DNA of 45,775 nt from Deltaproteobacteria bacterium (GTDB taxonomy: Bacteria > UBA10199 > SPLOWO2-01-44-7), in assembly GCA_023265595.1 (NCBI GenBank), contig JAHFSU010000015.1, positions 1 to 45,775 on the forward strand. The letters are read 5' to 3'. Shown here in pieces: positions 30,205-40,479 of the stretch. The translations under genes were made by a program, and so were the position numbers. Position 1 is the first letter of the stretch. Each line of letters opens with the position of its first letter. A model generated the notes under the pieces. That model had not been told where the DNA came from and searched no databases. It saw only the letters and a program-made list of their open reading frames with translations.

Positions 30205-31190
30205 ACATTATCTCTGCACAATTTGGAAATGAGTCGCTCCAAGAGAAGTTGTGAGGAGACGCGACTCGATTTCAGGGCACGATCGCAATCGGCCAAGGCC
30301 TTGAATCGTTTGGCCCATCCCTTCGGACGGAAGTGTCTGGCCTGCACGGCGTAATCTTTCGCAAAAAAAGGATGCACCCCAAGCTCTTTTGCTAATTGTG
30401 TTTCCGGACCATTGCCTCTGGCTAAAATCTCCTGCGCTTTGGCGAGCAACCGAAAATGACGGACAATCATCGCAAACGTCCTGAGCGGCTCCTCCCCTTG
30501 CGAAAAAATATTATCAAGATACCGGATGGCCTCTGCCGATTTTTTATTTCCGATCGCATTTGTCATCTCAAAAATATTTTTTTGCGCCGTATTCGCAATC
30601 ACCTTTTCAACATCAGCCAGATCGATCAATTTTTTGGCCCCCACAAACAAAAGCAGTTTCTCAAGAGACTGGTGAATGGCCCCTAAATCAGCGCCGACGC
30701 AATCGGCCAAAAACCGGGCCGCCTCCTGCGAAATTTGCAGTCCGGATGACTTGGCCTCCATATTGATCCATTGAGGCAGTTGGTTGGGATAGAGTTTTTT
30801 ACATTCGACAACGGCGGCTTTGCCCGAAATTTTTTTGAGGTCTGCGGCTTTGAGCTCTTCGGCAAGCAAAATCAGAACCGATTGGGGATTGGGATTGATT
30901 AAATATTCCTGTAACAACTCCCAATCGGGTTTTTTAAGTCGATCGGCATCGGTGGCCACCACAACCCGGCGCGGACTTAAAAGAGACGCCGTTTTGAGGC
31001 AATCCAAAACCGCGGCCAGTTTAGCAGTCCCGAGTTGAAAACGATCGACCGTTTCGGGCTCACTGCCGAAAACCGTTTTCAAAATCTGCCGCTCAGCTGA
31101 AAAAGCGAGATGCCGCTCCGGCCCGGAAATCAGATAACAGGAGGCGATTTTTTTGGCACGGAGTGTCTGATCGAGTTGTGTGATATCCAT
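30201..31190 (-). CDS. holA: DNA polymerase III subunit delta
   Basis: 329 residues from ATG 31190 (MDITQLDQ). The delta subunit opens the sliding clamp in the clamp loader. YLISGPERHLAFSAERQIL at the N-terminus, LLSPRRVVVATDADRL, and the C-terminal collar-like part (RFLADCVGADLGAIHQSLEKL, IRHFRLLAKAQEIL) fit family HolA. The upstream family B repeat runs right up to the ATG, and an in-frame TTG inside it would give an N-terminal extension MAGSTI, so the repeat may be translated. No normal ribosome site is visible. It follows leuS by about 60 bp and converges on rpsT. Confidence 0.9.
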   Translation of the reverse strand: MDITQLDQTLRAKKIASCYLISGPERHLAFSAERQILKTVFGSEPETVDRFQLGTAKLAAVLDCLKTASLLSPRRVVVATDADRLKKPDWELLQEYLINPNPQSVLILLAEELKAADLKKISGKAAVVECKKLYPNQLPQWINMEAKSSGLQISQEAARFLADCVGADLGAIHQSLEKLLLFVGAKKLIDLADVEKVIANTAQKNIFEMTNAIGNKKSAEAIRYLDNIFSQGEEPLRTFAMIVRHFRLLAKAQEILARGNGPETQLAKELGVHPFFAKDYAVQARHFRPKGWAKRFKALADCDRALKSSRVSSQLLLERLISKLCRDNV

Positions 31191-31240
31191 AATCGTGGAT
31201 CCCGCCAAACTACCGGCGGGCAGGCGTGGATCATGATTCG
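31191..31240. repeat. Family B element between leuS and holA
   Basis: ATCGTGGATCCCGCC to GGCGGGCAGGCGTGGATC, the full palindromic unit, directly upstream of the holA ATG. On the minus strand its end is in frame with holA (LAGST). Confidence 0.88.
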
Positions 31241-31249
31241 AACCGAAAA

Positions 31250-33553
31250 TTACGAGTCACGAACCACAATATTTACTAATTTTTTCGAGACATAAATCAT
31301 CTTCACAATCTGCCGGTCCCCAACATAAGATTTGACTTTCTCCAAACCCAAAGCCTGTTTTTTAATCGCCTCTTCGTCCGCATTCACAGGCAGTTCCATT
31401 TCGCCGCGCAACTTCCCGTTCACCTGAACCACAATCGTCATCGTAGAGGCGACCAGCATTTTTTCATCCCATTTTGGCCACGGCTCCAGCAAGAGACTTT
31501 TTTTATGCCCCAACCTTTCCCAAAGTTCTTCGGCAAGATGCGGCGCAAACGGCGAAAGCAAAATCACGAAGGTTTCTAAATCGACGGCCCCTGAATTGAG
31601 ATATTCCATAAGACCGGACAACGCGGTGTTGAACTGGAATTTTTCGATATCCTCGGTGACTCTTTTGATCGTTTTGTTTTTCCACCGATCGGCCTCTTCG
31701 TTTTTCATTTCCGCCGACGACTGTTTTGTCTCCACAACAAGCCGCCAGACCCGATTCAAAAACCGGTACATCCCCTCCACGGCCTCGTCATTCCATTCGA
31801 GATCCTTTTCGGGTGGAGCCGCAAACAGAATAAAGATGCGGGCCGTATCGGCGCCGTAATGGTTGATAATCTCATCGGGATCGACCACATTCCCCTTCGA
31901 TTTGCTCATCGCCGAACCGCCGAGACAGACCATCCCTTGTGTCAGCAGATTTTTCACCGGTTCGTCCAGTTTGATCATTCCCAAATCGCGCATCACTTTG
32001 GTGAAAAAACGGCAATAAATCAGATGGCCGACCGCGTGTTCAATGCCGCCGATATATTGGTTGATCGGCATCCAATAATGGACCGCTTTCGGATCGACCA
32101 TCCCTTTTTCATATTTCGGCGAACAGTAACGGAGCAGATACCAGCTCGATTCGACAAAGGTGTCCATCGTATCCGTTTCACGCCTCGCCTTCTTGCCGCA
32201 AGACGGGCATTTTACATCCATAAAATTTTTGTCCTTGGAGAGAGGAGAACCTCCCTCGCCGGTAAAAGGGACATCGATCGGCAATTTGACAGGGAGATCT
32301 TTTTCCGGAACCGGCACCGTGCCGCATGCGTCACAATAGAGGATTGGGATTGGCGCCCCCCAATAACGCTGACGGGAGAGGCACCAATCTTTCAACTTAA
32401 ATTGAATCGTCTTGTTTCCAACTCCCTGTTTTTCAATGATATCGATGGCATTGAGATCCGGTTCCATTTCTTTGATGGGGAGCTTATATTTTTTTGCAAA
32501 AGCAAAATCGCGCTCATCATGGGCCGGCACCGCCATTACGGCACCCGTGCCGTAATCCATCAAGACAAAGTTGGCGGCATAAACGGGGAGTTTTTCACCC
32601 GTCACCGGATGGAGACAATAAGAGCCGGTAAATTCCCCCTCTTTCTCATATTCACCGGTCAGGCGTTTCATCCGCTCCATCTTCAAGGTTTTTTCAACAA
32701 ATTTTCGGACCTCTTTTTCGCGCCCCCCCATTTTGGCCAATTTCATGAGCAGCGGATGCTCACAGGCGAGGCTCATAAAGGTAACGCCGTAAAGGGTATC
32801 CGGCCTTGTGGTAAAAACTTCAATTGCCGATTCAACGTTTTCGATTTTAAACCGGATGGAGGCCCCTTCCGATTTTCCAATCCACTCTTTCTGCATGGTT
32901 CGCACCCGCTCAGGCCACCCTTGCAGTTTACCATCGATATCTTTCAAGAGCTCCTCGGCATAATCGGTGATTTTGAAAAACCATTGCTCCATCGGCTTTT
33001 GCATGACAGGCGTAGAACAGCGCCAGCATTTTCCCTGTTCGACCTGTTCATTGGCCAAAACGGTTTGACACCCCTCGCACCAATTCAACAATTTTTCTTT
33101 CCGATAGGCCAAACCCTTTTCAAACATTTTGATGAAAAGAAATTGTTCCCAACGGTAATATTCGGGGTCACAGGTTGCAAACTCCCGCTCCCAATCGTAG
33201 GAAAATCCCATCCGTTTGAGCTGGGTCCGCATGGTGTCGATATTTTCATAAGTCCACTTGGCCGGATGGATTTTATTCTTGATCGCCGCATTTTCGGCGG
33301 GGAGGCCGAATGCATCCCAACCCATCGGGTGCAACACATTCAAACCCTGCATCCTTTTGAAGCGGGCCACCACATCGCCGATCGTGTAGTTGCGGACATG
33401 CCCCATGTGGATGCGGCCGGAAGGGTACGGCAGCATTTCAAGGCAATAGTATTTTTCTTTTTTTGAATCTTCTTTGGCGGCAAAAAGTTTCTGATCTTCC
33501 CAAAACTTCTGCCATTTGAGTTCTATTGTTTGCGGATCGTAGTGTGATTGCAT
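31250..33553 (-). CDS. leuS: Leucyl-tRNA synthetase
   Basis: 767 residues. Charges tRNA-Leu. HIGH motif [11 protein letters not shown] (H49, H52), [12 protein letters not shown], zinc-like Cys cluster ([21 protein letters not shown]), connective editing domain with [12 protein letters not shown] and [13 protein letters not shown], a second Cys set ([20 protein letters not shown]), and KMSKS as AMSKSKGN (near 548). C-terminus [10 protein letters not shown] and [16 protein letters not shown] are standard. It is shorter than E. coli LeuS (860), with smaller connecting inserts. It lies 33 bp after hflX and is followed by a family B repeat and holA. Confidence 0.97.
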   Translation of the reverse strand: MQSHYDPQTIELKWQKFWEDQKLFAAKEDSKKEKYYCLEMLPYPSGRIHMGHVRNYTIGDVVARFKRMQGLNVLHPMGWDAFGLPAENAAIKNKIHPAKWTYENIDTMRTQLKRMGFSYDWEREFATCDPEYYRWEQFLFIKMFEKGLAYRKEKLLNWCEGCQTVLANEQVEQGKCWRCSTPVMQKPMEQWFFKITDYAEELLKDIDGKLQGWPERVRTMQKEWIGKSEGASIRFKIENVESAIEVFTTRPDTLYGVTFMSLACEHPLLMKLAKMGGREKEVRKFVEKTLKMERMKRLTGEYEKEGEFTGSYCLHPVTGEKLPVYAANFVLMDYGTGAVMAVPAHDERDFAFAKKYKLPIKEMEPDLNAIDIIEKQGVGNKTIQFKLKDWCLSRQRYWGAPIPILYCDACGTVPVPEKDLPVKLPIDVPFTGEGGSPLSKDKNFMDVKCPSCGKKARRETDTMDTFVESSWYLLRYCSPKYEKGMVDPKAVHYWMPINQYIGGIEHAVGHLIYCRFFTKVMRDLGMIKLDEPVKNLLTQGMVCLGGSAMSKSKGNVVDPDEIINHYGADTARIFILFAAPPEKDLEWNDEAVEGMYRFLNRVWRLVVETKQSSAEMKNEEADRWKNKTIKRVTEDIEKFQFNTALSGLMEYLNSGAVDLETFVILLSPFAPHLAEELWERLGHKKSLLLEPWPKWDEKMLVASTMTIVVQVNGKLRGEMELPVNADEEAIKKQALGLEKVKSYVGDRQIVKMIYVSKKLVNIVVRDS

Positions 33554-33586
33554 GGAGAGATGCTATTAGCTGAAGAACAGAAAAAA

Positions 33587-34909
33587 TCAAGCCGCTAAAA
33601 ATTGCCGGTATTTTTTGACATGCTGCGGTTCGATTTCGCAGATGACATGAACGCCGTCGGCTTCATGGCGGGCTTCGACCACATGGCCCAAGGTATATAA
33701 AGAGGCTAGGATGTCACCACGGCTGTAAGGCAAAAAGAAATGGGCCCGCTGGCAAGAGCGGCGCAAAAAGTGATCCATCTCCAAAAGCAGCTGATCCATC
33801 CCCTCACCGGTCAAGGCCGAAACGGGAATCCCTTGAGAACCGTTCATCTCGACAAACCCCTGATCCTTTTTGTTGAAGATAGTCAAAATCGGTTTTTGCC
33901 GTAACTCAAGTTCAACCAACGCCTGCTCCACCGTTTCTATCTGCTGATAGACCTCCGGGTCGGAGGCATCGACTACATGGATCAGACAATCGGCATGGGC
34001 GATCTCTTCGAATGTCGCCTTGAAGGCCTCAATCAATGAGAGCGGCAGTTTCCGGATGAAACCGACGGTGTCGGCCATCAAGACCTGCCGGCCGCTCGGA
34101 AGTTTCAGACGACGGACGATCGGATCCAGCGTCGCAAAAAGTTTATCTTCCACCAAGACATCGGCGTGCGTCAAAGAATTAAACAGCGTCGATTTGCCGG
34201 CGTTGGTGTAACCGACCAGAGAAAAAAGAGGGAGCGGCACCGCCTCTCTTTTCAGCCGATGCAACGTCCGATGAGTCTGCACCTCTTTGAGCCGTCCGTG
34301 AATTTGCGTGATCTTTTCCTTAAGACGCCGGCGATCGACCTCAAGCTGCGTTTCACCGGGCCCCCGCAAACCGATACTCCCCGTCTGTTTGCTAAAGTGG
34401 GACCACATCCCTTTGAGTCGCGGCTGGATATATTTAAGTTGCGCCAGTTCGACCTGCAGACGTCCCTCTTTAGTGTGGGCCCGTTTGGCAAAAATATCGA
34501 GAATCACGGCGGTCCGGTCGATCACTTTGACTTTCCAGTTGTCTTCCAAATTTTGATTTTGCGTCGGGGTCAGTTCGTCATCGATCGCGACACTTTCGGC
34601 ATTGTTTTGGCGAACTTCTTCTTCAATTTGGGCGACCTTCCCTTTGCCTAAAAAAGTTTTCGGATGGGGATGTTCAATCTCCTGTTTCGCAAGACCGACA
34701 ATATCTCCGCCGGCAGTATCAACGAGTCTGTTTAATTCATTTAAGGATGCCTCAAAATCGTGACGGGTTTGGCCTTTCCGGCGAACGCCGGTCAGGAAGA
34801 CGCGCTCTCTCTTTTCAGTTGGCTTATGAGCCTTGTTTGTCAAGGGTGGTGAAATTCTCCTTTCGTTCTTTACAGCGCCATTATAACCGACACTTTCGTG
34901 GTCTGACAA
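33587..34909 (-). CDS. hflX: GTPase HflX
   Basis: 440 residues if it starts at TTG 34909; later in-frame starts are possible (for example TTG near 34840 after AAAGGAGA), so the first 25 residues are uncertain. HflX splits stalled ribosomes. N-terminal domain with LNELNRLVDTAGGDIVG, LGKGKVAQIEE, IDDELTPTQNQNLE and RPRLKG-type IQPRLKGMW, then GPGETQLEVDRR and the G domain: GYTNAGKST (G1), DTVGFIRKLP (G3), NKKD (G4), VSALTGEG (G5). C-terminal small domain. Lies 6 bp after dnaE and before leuS in a minus-strand series. Confidence 0.94.
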   Translation of the reverse strand: MSDHESVGYNGAVKNERRISPPLTNKAHKPTEKRERVFLTGVRRKGQTRHDFEASLNELNRLVDTAGGDIVGLAKQEIEHPHPKTFLGKGKVAQIEEEVRQNNAESVAIDDELTPTQNQNLEDNWKVKVIDRTAVILDIFAKRAHTKEGRLQVELAQLKYIQPRLKGMWSHFSKQTGSIGLRGPGETQLEVDRRRLKEKITQIHGRLKEVQTHRTLHRLKREAVPLPLFSLVGYTNAGKSTLFNSLTHADVLVEDKLFATLDPIVRRLKLPSGRQVLMADTVGFIRKLPLSLIEAFKATFEEIAHADCLIHVVDASDPEVYQQIETVEQALVELELRQKPILTIFNKKDQGFVEMNGSQGIPVSALTGEGMDQLLLEMDHFLRRSCQRAHFFLPYSRGDILASLYTLGHVVEARHEADGVHVICEIEPQHVKKYRQFLAA

Positions 34910-34915
34910 CTCTTT

Positions 34916-37900
34916 TTATCCCCCCTGAAACCATGTGACGTTTCGGCCAAAAAGTCTTTTGACCGAATCGACTAATTGTGAGGAGGGCTCCACCTTGAGT
35001 TCATCGGGAAGTTTTAAAACGGTTTCGGATTGTTCCGGCACGATCACATGGATATAGGCGGAGCAAGGGCCTTTAAAACGGCCTAAAACCGTCTTTAAAG
35101 CCTGTAATTGTTTGGGGGTCATTTCGGGCGAACTCAATTTGAAATGGATGGTTTTGGTGAATTGTTGTGGCGCATTTTCCAAAAGGAGAATCTCTTTCGC
35201 CAAAATTTTGTTAACCTCTTCCCCTTCATCAACATTGCCAACCACTAAAACAGGCCGATCCATTTTGAGCCAAGCATGCGATTTGGCATAGGCCTCCGGA
35301 AAAACGACCACCTCCACAACCCCTTTCATATCTTCCAAGGTTACAAAACCCATCCGGTCCCCTTTTTTCGTATTGATTTCGCGAAGGGCCGCTACCATGC
35401 CGGCCACCTTCACCTCCCGCTTGTCGGCCAGCTCGGCAATCTTTAAACAATCCTCGGTGGCATATTGCGAAACAAGATTTTCATATTGGGCCAACGGATG
35501 CCCGCTCAAATAAAACCCGAGCGATTCCTTTTCAAATTGCAAACGCTGGCGCTCCGGCCATTCGTCAATCTCCGGGAGCTTCTCCATCGATTCCAAACCG
35601 CCGACACTTTTGAACTGATCCAAAAGGCTGAATTGTCCGCTCAATTTTTCTTTCTGCTTTTTGGCACCCAACTCCAAAGCGTGATCGATAACGGCCGCCA
35701 GTTGCGAGCGCCGCCCTTTTGTAAAATCAAAGGCTCCACATTTGACCAAACTCTCTACCACACGCCGATTGGCCTTGCGGCTATCGACCCTTTCGCAAAA
35801 ATCGAAGAGAGAGTGAAACGGCCCGTCGGCCTCTCTTGCGGCGACAATCGATTCAATCGCCGCCTCCCCCACATTTTTGACCCCGCCGAGTCCAAAGCGG
35901 ATTTTTTTATCCTCCATGACGCTAAAGGCATAGTGACTTTCATTGAGATCCGGGGAGAGCATTTCAATGCCCAATGCCTGACATTCCTGCAGATAAAAAA
36001 GAATTTTGTCTTCGTTTCCCATTTCTGTGGTGAGAAGGCTGGCCATATATTCGGTGGGATAATGGGTCTTGAAATAGGCTGTTTGATAGGAAATAAGGGC
36101 ATAGGCCGCCGAATGGCTCCGGTTAAAACCATATTCGGCAAATTTGGCCATCAGATCGAAAATTTTTTCGGCCTTTGCAAAAGGGATTTTATTGGCAGTG
36201 GCCCCCGCAATAAATTTTTCTCGCTGCTGCGCCATTTCGTCGGCAATCTTTTTTCCCATCGCGCGGCGCAAGAGATCGGCATCACCGAGACTAAAGTTGG
36301 CCAAGCGGCTTGCAATCTGCATCACCTGTTCTTGATATAAAATAACGCCGTAAGAATCTTCCAACACTTCTTTGAGCTGCGGCAATTCGTATTTGATCTG
36401 CGTTTTGCCATGTTTGCGGTTGATAAAATCATCGACCATGCCGGAACCGAGCGGACCCGGACGAAAAAGGGCCACCAAGGCGATGAGATCGGCAAAGCGG
36501 TTCGGTTTGAGCCGCACCACCAGATCGGTCATGCCGGAAGATTCAAGCTGGAAAACGCCGGCGGTGTCTGCCTGCGAGAGACTTTTATAAACCTCTTTGT
36601 CATCAAGCGGTAGCGTCGCTAAATCTATTTTTTTGCCATGACGTTTTTCAATGAGTTTCAGTGTGTCATCAATGACCGTCAGCGTTTTCAAACCCAAAAA
36701 GTCAAATTTGATCAGACCGATTTTTTCGACCGCCTTCATGTCAAACTGAGTCACAATTTCATCGTGCTGGCCTTTGTATAAAGGCAAAAAGTTGACCAAG
36801 GGCTGATCGGAAATCACCACCCCAGCCGCGTGTGTGGAGGCATGCCTTGGAAAGCCCTCCAACATTTTGGCAATCTCCAAAAGCTGTTTTATTTTTTCAT
36901 CCTGATCGGCGAGTTCTTTGAGTTGCGGTTCTACTTTGACCGCCTGTTCCAGTGTAATCCCCAATGTATTTGGAATCAGTTTGGCAATCCGGTCCACCTC
37001 ACCATAAGGCACTCCCAAAATACGGCCTACATCGCGCACCACCGCGCGGGCTTTCATTTTTCCAAAGGTGATGATTTGCGAAACGCTCCCATATTTTTTG
37101 GCAACGTATTCCAGCACTTCATTGCGGCGGCGCATACAAAAGTCGATATCCATATCGGGCTGACTCACCCGCTCCGGATTCAAAAAACGCTCAAAGAGAA
37201 GATTGTGCTCGATCGGGTCGATATCGGTAATTCCCAGACAATAGGCCACCAGAGAACCGGCGGCAGAACCGCGCCCCGGGCCGACCGGAATGCCCTGCGA
37301 TTTGGCATACTGGATAAAATCGGCGACAATCAAAAAATAGCCGGCAAAGCCGGTCGATTTGATCATCGTCAATTCTTCTTCCAACCGTTTGGGATAACTT
37401 TTTTCATCCCATTTTATTTTCGATAACTGATTGCGCACCGTGATTTCCTGCAATCGTTTTTCCAAGCCCGTTGCCGCCTGCTCGGCCAAATAAGTCTGCA
37501 AATCTTTGCCCTGAGGGGCCTGATATTTTGGAAAATGGTATGTCTTGAAATCGAGTTCGAGATTGCACCGCTCGGCAATCTTGATGGTGTTTTCAATCGC
37601 CTCCGGATGCTCTTTGAAAATAGCCTTCATCTCTTCCGCCGATTTCAGATAGAGCTGATCCGTTTCCATTTTCATCCGGTTGGTCTCGGCCATCAGTTTG
37701 CCGGTTTGAATACAGATCAAGGCATCGTGGGAGATCGCCTGTTTTTGGTGGAGATAATGAACATCGTTTGTGGCAACCAAAGGAAGTCCCGTGGTTTTGG
37801 AGAGTGCCACCAAGCCCTGATAAACAATTGATTGCCCTTGAAGCCCGTGATCGGAGAGTTCCAAATAAAAATTCTCCGGTCCAAAAAGTTTGGAATAGTA

Positions 37901-38389
37901 TTGCGCCGCTTCGTGTGCCGCATCCATCCGGCCACGTGTGAGCAACATCGGGATCTCTCCGCGCAGACATCCGGAGAGGGCAATCAACCCTTCCGCATGC
38001 CGTTCCAACATCTCTTTGTCGATGCGCGGTTTGTAATAAAACCCCTCCAAGTGGCCGGCACTCACCAGTTTGCAGAGATTCCGATAACCCTCGTTGTTTT
38101 TGACCAAGAGGGTGATGTGCGACAAAAATCCTTCACCTGTCGCATCTTTTTTATGCCGCGAACCGGCGGTCAATAAATAAGCCTCGCAACCGATGATCGG
38201 CTTGATCCCCTTTTTCGACATGGTTTGGTAAAATTCGATCGCCCCGAAAAGATTGCCGTGATCGGTCATCGCCACCGCCGGCATTTTCAGTTCATGCAAA
38301 CGATCGGCCAGCGCATGAATGGGACAGGCGCCGTCGAGCAGGCTGTAATAGGTGTGGAGATGGAGATGGACAAAGTCGGAGTGGTGCAT
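34916..38389 (-). CDS. dnaE: DNA polymerase III alpha subunit
   Basis: 1157 residues from ATG 38389 (MHHSDFVHLHLHTYY); a TTG at 38407 overlaps the stop of the preceding gene and would add six residues. Replicative polymerase catalytic subunit. PHP domain (HLHLHTYYSLLDG, TDHGNLFGA), polymerase core with GPGRGSAAGSLVAYCLGITDIDP and catalytic PDMDIDFCMRRRNEVLEY, FLGLKTLTVIDDT, QADTAGVFQLESSGM, YQEQVMQIA and NRSHSAAYALISYQTAYFK (shown in parts), then tandem HhH and OB-fold (VAGMVAALREI). Length and order are normal for DnaE1. Together with the FMN-binding protein, hflX, leuS and holA it forms a long co-directional group. Confidence 0.97.
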   Translation of the reverse strand: MHHSDFVHLHLHTYYSLLDGACPIHALADRLHELKMPAVAMTDHGNLFGAIEFYQTMSKKGIKPIIGCEAYLLTAGSRHKKDATGEGFLSHITLLVKNNEGYRNLCKLVSAGHLEGFYYKPRIDKEMLERHAEGLIALSGCLRGEIPMLLTRGRMDAAHEAAQYYSKLFGPENFYLELSDHGLQGQSIVYQGLVALSKTTGLPLVATNDVHYLHQKQAISHDALICIQTGKLMAETNRMKMETDQLYLKSAEEMKAIFKEHPEAIENTIKIAERCNLELDFKTYHFPKYQAPQGKDLQTYLAEQAATGLEKRLQEITVRNQLSKIKWDEKSYPKRLEEELTMIKSTGFAGYFLIVADFIQYAKSQGIPVGPGRGSAAGSLVAYCLGITDIDPIEHNLLFERFLNPERVSQPDMDIDFCMRRRNEVLEYVAKKYGSVSQIITFGKMKARAVVRDVGRILGVPYGEVDRIAKLIPNTLGITLEQAVKVEPQLKELADQDEKIKQLLEIAKMLEGFPRHASTHAAGVVISDQPLVNFLPLYKGQHDEIVTQFDMKAVEKIGLIKFDFLGLKTLTVIDDTLKLIEKRHGKKIDLATLPLDDKEVYKSLSQADTAGVFQLESSGMTDLVVRLKPNRFADLIALVALFRPGPLGSGMVDDFINRKHGKTQIKYELPQLKEVLEDSYGVILYQEQVMQIASRLANFSLGDADLLRRAMGKKIADEMAQQREKFIAGATANKIPFAKAEKIFDLMAKFAEYGFNRSHSAAYALISYQTAYFKTHYPTEYMASLLTTEMGNEDKILFYLQECQALGIEMLSPDLNESHYAFSVMEDKKIRFGLGGVKNVGEAAIESIVAAREADGPFHSLFDFCERVDSRKANRRVVESLVKCGAFDFTKGRRSQLAAVIDHALELGAKKQKEKLSGQFSLLDQFKSVGGLESMEKLPEIDEWPERQRLQFEKESLGFYLSGHPLAQYENLVSQYATEDCLKIAELADKREVKVAGMVAALREINTKKGDRMGFVTLEDMKGVVEVVVFPEAYAKSHAWLKMDRPVLVVGNVDEGEEVNKILAKEILLLENAPQQFTKTIHFKLSSPEMTPKQLQALKTVLGRFKGPCSAYIHVIVPEQSETVLKLPDELKVEPSSQLVDSVKRLFGRNVTWFQGG

Positions 38390-38403
38390 AAGAAATCCAA
38401 AAA

Positions 38404-38841
38404 TCAAAACGGCAACTCAAAAATTCTCCATGGAAAAACAGTCAAATCCGAATAGCGAATCCATTTCGGTATTACTTTAAAATAGACAACCCCTGCCATA
38501 CCCATGAATTTTGCCGAATCGGGTAGTTTGGCAATATGGATTTTCTGACACTCTTTCAATTCCTTGCCATTTAATTCCACGGCTATACCCTCGTATTGCA
38601 CGGTAATATTTTCATCCCACCCGATGACAACGGCAACATTTTGATTTTTCTGGATATTGCCATATTTTCGATACATGACAAAAGTATCAAAAATAAGTTC
38701 AAAGGGCTCCCGTTCCGAAAATTCGATCACCGCCGCTTCCGGGTTTCCCTTTGCATTAACGGTAGTCAATGCACACAGTGAATGTTTCTTAATGAAATTC
38801 CAGATGACCTGTTTTTGATCTTCAATGGAAGCGGCGCCCAT
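38404..38841 (-). CDS. Pyridoxamine 5'-phosphate oxidase-like FMN-binding protein
   Basis: 145 residues from ATG 38841, supported by AGGAAG 4-5 bases upstream; TTG 38868 would be longer. The fold pattern fits a split-barrel flavin-binding protein: IWNFIKKHSLCALTTVNAKGNPEAAVIEFSE (in two blocks, LCALTTV and NPEAAVIEF), FDTFVMYRKYGNI and NVAVVIGWDENITVQYEGIA. Such proteins reduce or bind FMN/F420-type substrates; the precise role is unknown. The stop lies 15 bp before dnaE. Confidence 0.8.
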   Translation of the reverse strand: MGAASIEDQKQVIWNFIKKHSLCALTTVNAKGNPEAAVIEFSEREPFELIFDTFVMYRKYGNIQKNQNVAVVIGWDENITVQYEGIAVELNGKELKECQKIHIAKLPDSAKFMGMAGVVYFKVIPKWIRYSDLTVFPWRIFELPF

Positions 38842-38891
38842 AGGCTTCCTGAATAGACAATCGGACAAAACTCGGCAATGAGATAAATAAA

Positions 38892-38920
38892 GAGCATATG
38901 GTAGCAGCTACCATATGCTC
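38892..38920 (-). terminator. Family F palindrome as possible guaA terminator
   Basis: A perfect 29 bp palindrome, arms GAGCATATGGTAGC around one central base, 10 bp after the guaA stop. On the minus strand it is followed by CTTTATTTAT, so it could act as an intrinsic terminator. The same palindrome is inside the S41 protease gene at 5173-5197, so it is also an interspersed repeat. Confidence 0.55.
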
Positions 38921-38929
38921 CCCACCTGA

Positions 38930-40477
38930 TCATTCCCACTCAATCGTCGCGGGGGGTTTGGAGGAGATGTCTAAGACAACGCGGTTGATTCCCTTGACCT
39001 CATTGATAATCCGGTTAGAGATGCAGCTCAAGATATCGTAGGGGAGTTTGGCCCAATCGGCGGTCATCCCGTCGAGACTTTCCACGGCACGCAACGCCAC
39101 CACATTTTCGTAAGTCCTTTCATCCCCCATCACGCCGACCGTTTTGACCGGAAGCAAAATACAAAACGTCTGCCACACTTTCGTGTACCATCCGGAACGT
39201 TTCACCTCCTGCATCATCACATCATCCGCATTGCGCAAAATTTCGAGACGTTCTTTGGTCACTTCACCGATGATCCGAATCCCCAAACCGGGTCCCGGAA
39301 AGGGCTGGCGGCTGGTGACATCCTGCGGAATACCAAGCGCCTTTCCTAATTCACGCACCTCGTCTTTAAAAAGTTCGCGCAACGGCTCCACCAGTTTAAG
39401 CCCCATTTTTTCCGGAAGTCCGCCCACATTATGGTGGCTTTTGATGAGTGCCGAGGGCCCTTTGAATGAAATCGATTCGATCACATCGGGATAGAGTGTC
39501 CCCTGCGCCAAAAATTCGATTTTTTTGAGCCGGTTCGCCTCTTCATCAAATACGGCTATAAATTCATTGCCGATGATTTTCCGTTTGGCCTCGGGATCAG
39601 TGATACCGCGCAATTTCTTCAAAAACCGCTCTTCGGCATTTACGGAAATGAGCGGGATATGAAACGTATGGGTGAAAACCCGTTCGATTTTTTGCGGCTC
39701 CCCTTTTCGCAGCAAACCGTTGTTCACAAAAATACAGGTCAACTTGTCACCGATCGCCTTGTGGATCAAAACCGCCACAACCGAAGAATCGACGCCTCCC
39801 GATAAAGCACAAATAACGCGCTGATCCCCAACCTGTTCCCGGATTTTTTGGATCGCCTCTTCCGCGAAAGAGGCCATCGTCCACGTGGGGGTCAGATTGC
39901 AAGTTTGATACAAGAAATTTTCGATCAGCTTATTTCCTTCAGGGGTGTGGGTCACCTCGGGGTGAAACTGGAGCGCAACGATTTTCCCATCTTTGCTCGA
40001 CAAGGCCGCCACGGGGCTATTTGCCGTATGCGCAATGGAACGAAATCCTGCCGGAAGTTTTGCAACATGATCGCAATGGCTCATCCAAACCGGCATCGGA
40101 AAATGAATGGTTGCGAAAAGAGGCTCGTCTTTTTCAAATTCGATCTCGGCCTTGCCAAATTCTCTTTTTTCCGTCGATGTTACTTCGCCGCCAAAATGGG
40201 TCACGATCAGTTGCATCCCGTAGCAGATTCCCAAGATGGGGATACCCAGCTTGAAAATTTCGGGATCGGGTTTGGGCGCCGATTCGGCATAAACAGAGGA
40301 GGGGCCTCCGGACAGGATAATACCACCCGGATTGAATTTGCGGATCTCTTCAATCGGATAGTTGTACGACTGGATTTCACAATAAATGTGCGCCTCGCGG
40401 ATGCGGCGCGCAATCAATTGCGTATATTGCGAACCAAAATCCAAAACCAAGACACGCGATGTTTCCGGAAGAATCAT
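38930..40477 (-). CDS. guaA: GMP synthase (glutamine-hydrolysing)
   Basis: 515 residues. Converts XMP to GMP with ATP and glutamine. Class I glutamine amidotransferase domain ([18 protein letters not shown], nucleophile in GICYGMQ, HPE in FHPEVTHT), ATP pyrophosphatase domain with SGGVDSS and [20 protein letters not shown], then the dimerisation domain ending [17 protein letters not shown] (ending as usual). Starts 2 bp after guaB ends, so both steps from IMP to GMP are in one operon. Confidence 0.98.
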   Translation of the reverse strand: MILPETSRVLVLDFGSQYTQLIARRIREAHIYCEIQSYNYPIEEIRKFNPGGIILSGGPSSVYAESAPKPDPEIFKLGIPILGICYGMQLIVTHFGGEVTSTEKREFGKAEIEFEKDEPLFATIHFPMPVWMSHCDHVAKLPAGFRSIAHTANSPVAALSSKDGKIVALQFHPEVTHTPEGNKLIENFLYQTCNLTPTWTMASFAEEAIQKIREQVGDQRVICALSGGVDSSVVAVLIHKAIGDKLTCIFVNNGLLRKGEPQKIERVFTHTFHIPLISVNAEERFLKKLRGITDPEAKRKIIGNEFIAVFDEEANRLKKIEFLAQGTLYPDVIESISFKGPSALIKSHHNVGGLPEKMGLKLVEPLRELFKDEVRELGKALGIPQDVTSRQPFPGPGLGIRIIGEVTKERLEILRNADDVMMQEVKRSGWYTKVWQTFCILLPVKTVGVMGDERTYENVVALRAVESLDGMTADWAKLPYDILSCISNRIINEVKGINRVVLDISSKPPATIEWE

Positions 40478-40479
40478 AT

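Noticed and set aside
31859-33466. Open frame of 535 codons on the plus strand
   Set aside because: It is exactly antisense to leuS, has no ribosome site, and its composition (Phe, His, Arg-rich) is that of a reverse-strand shadow. leuS motifs are intact on the other strand.
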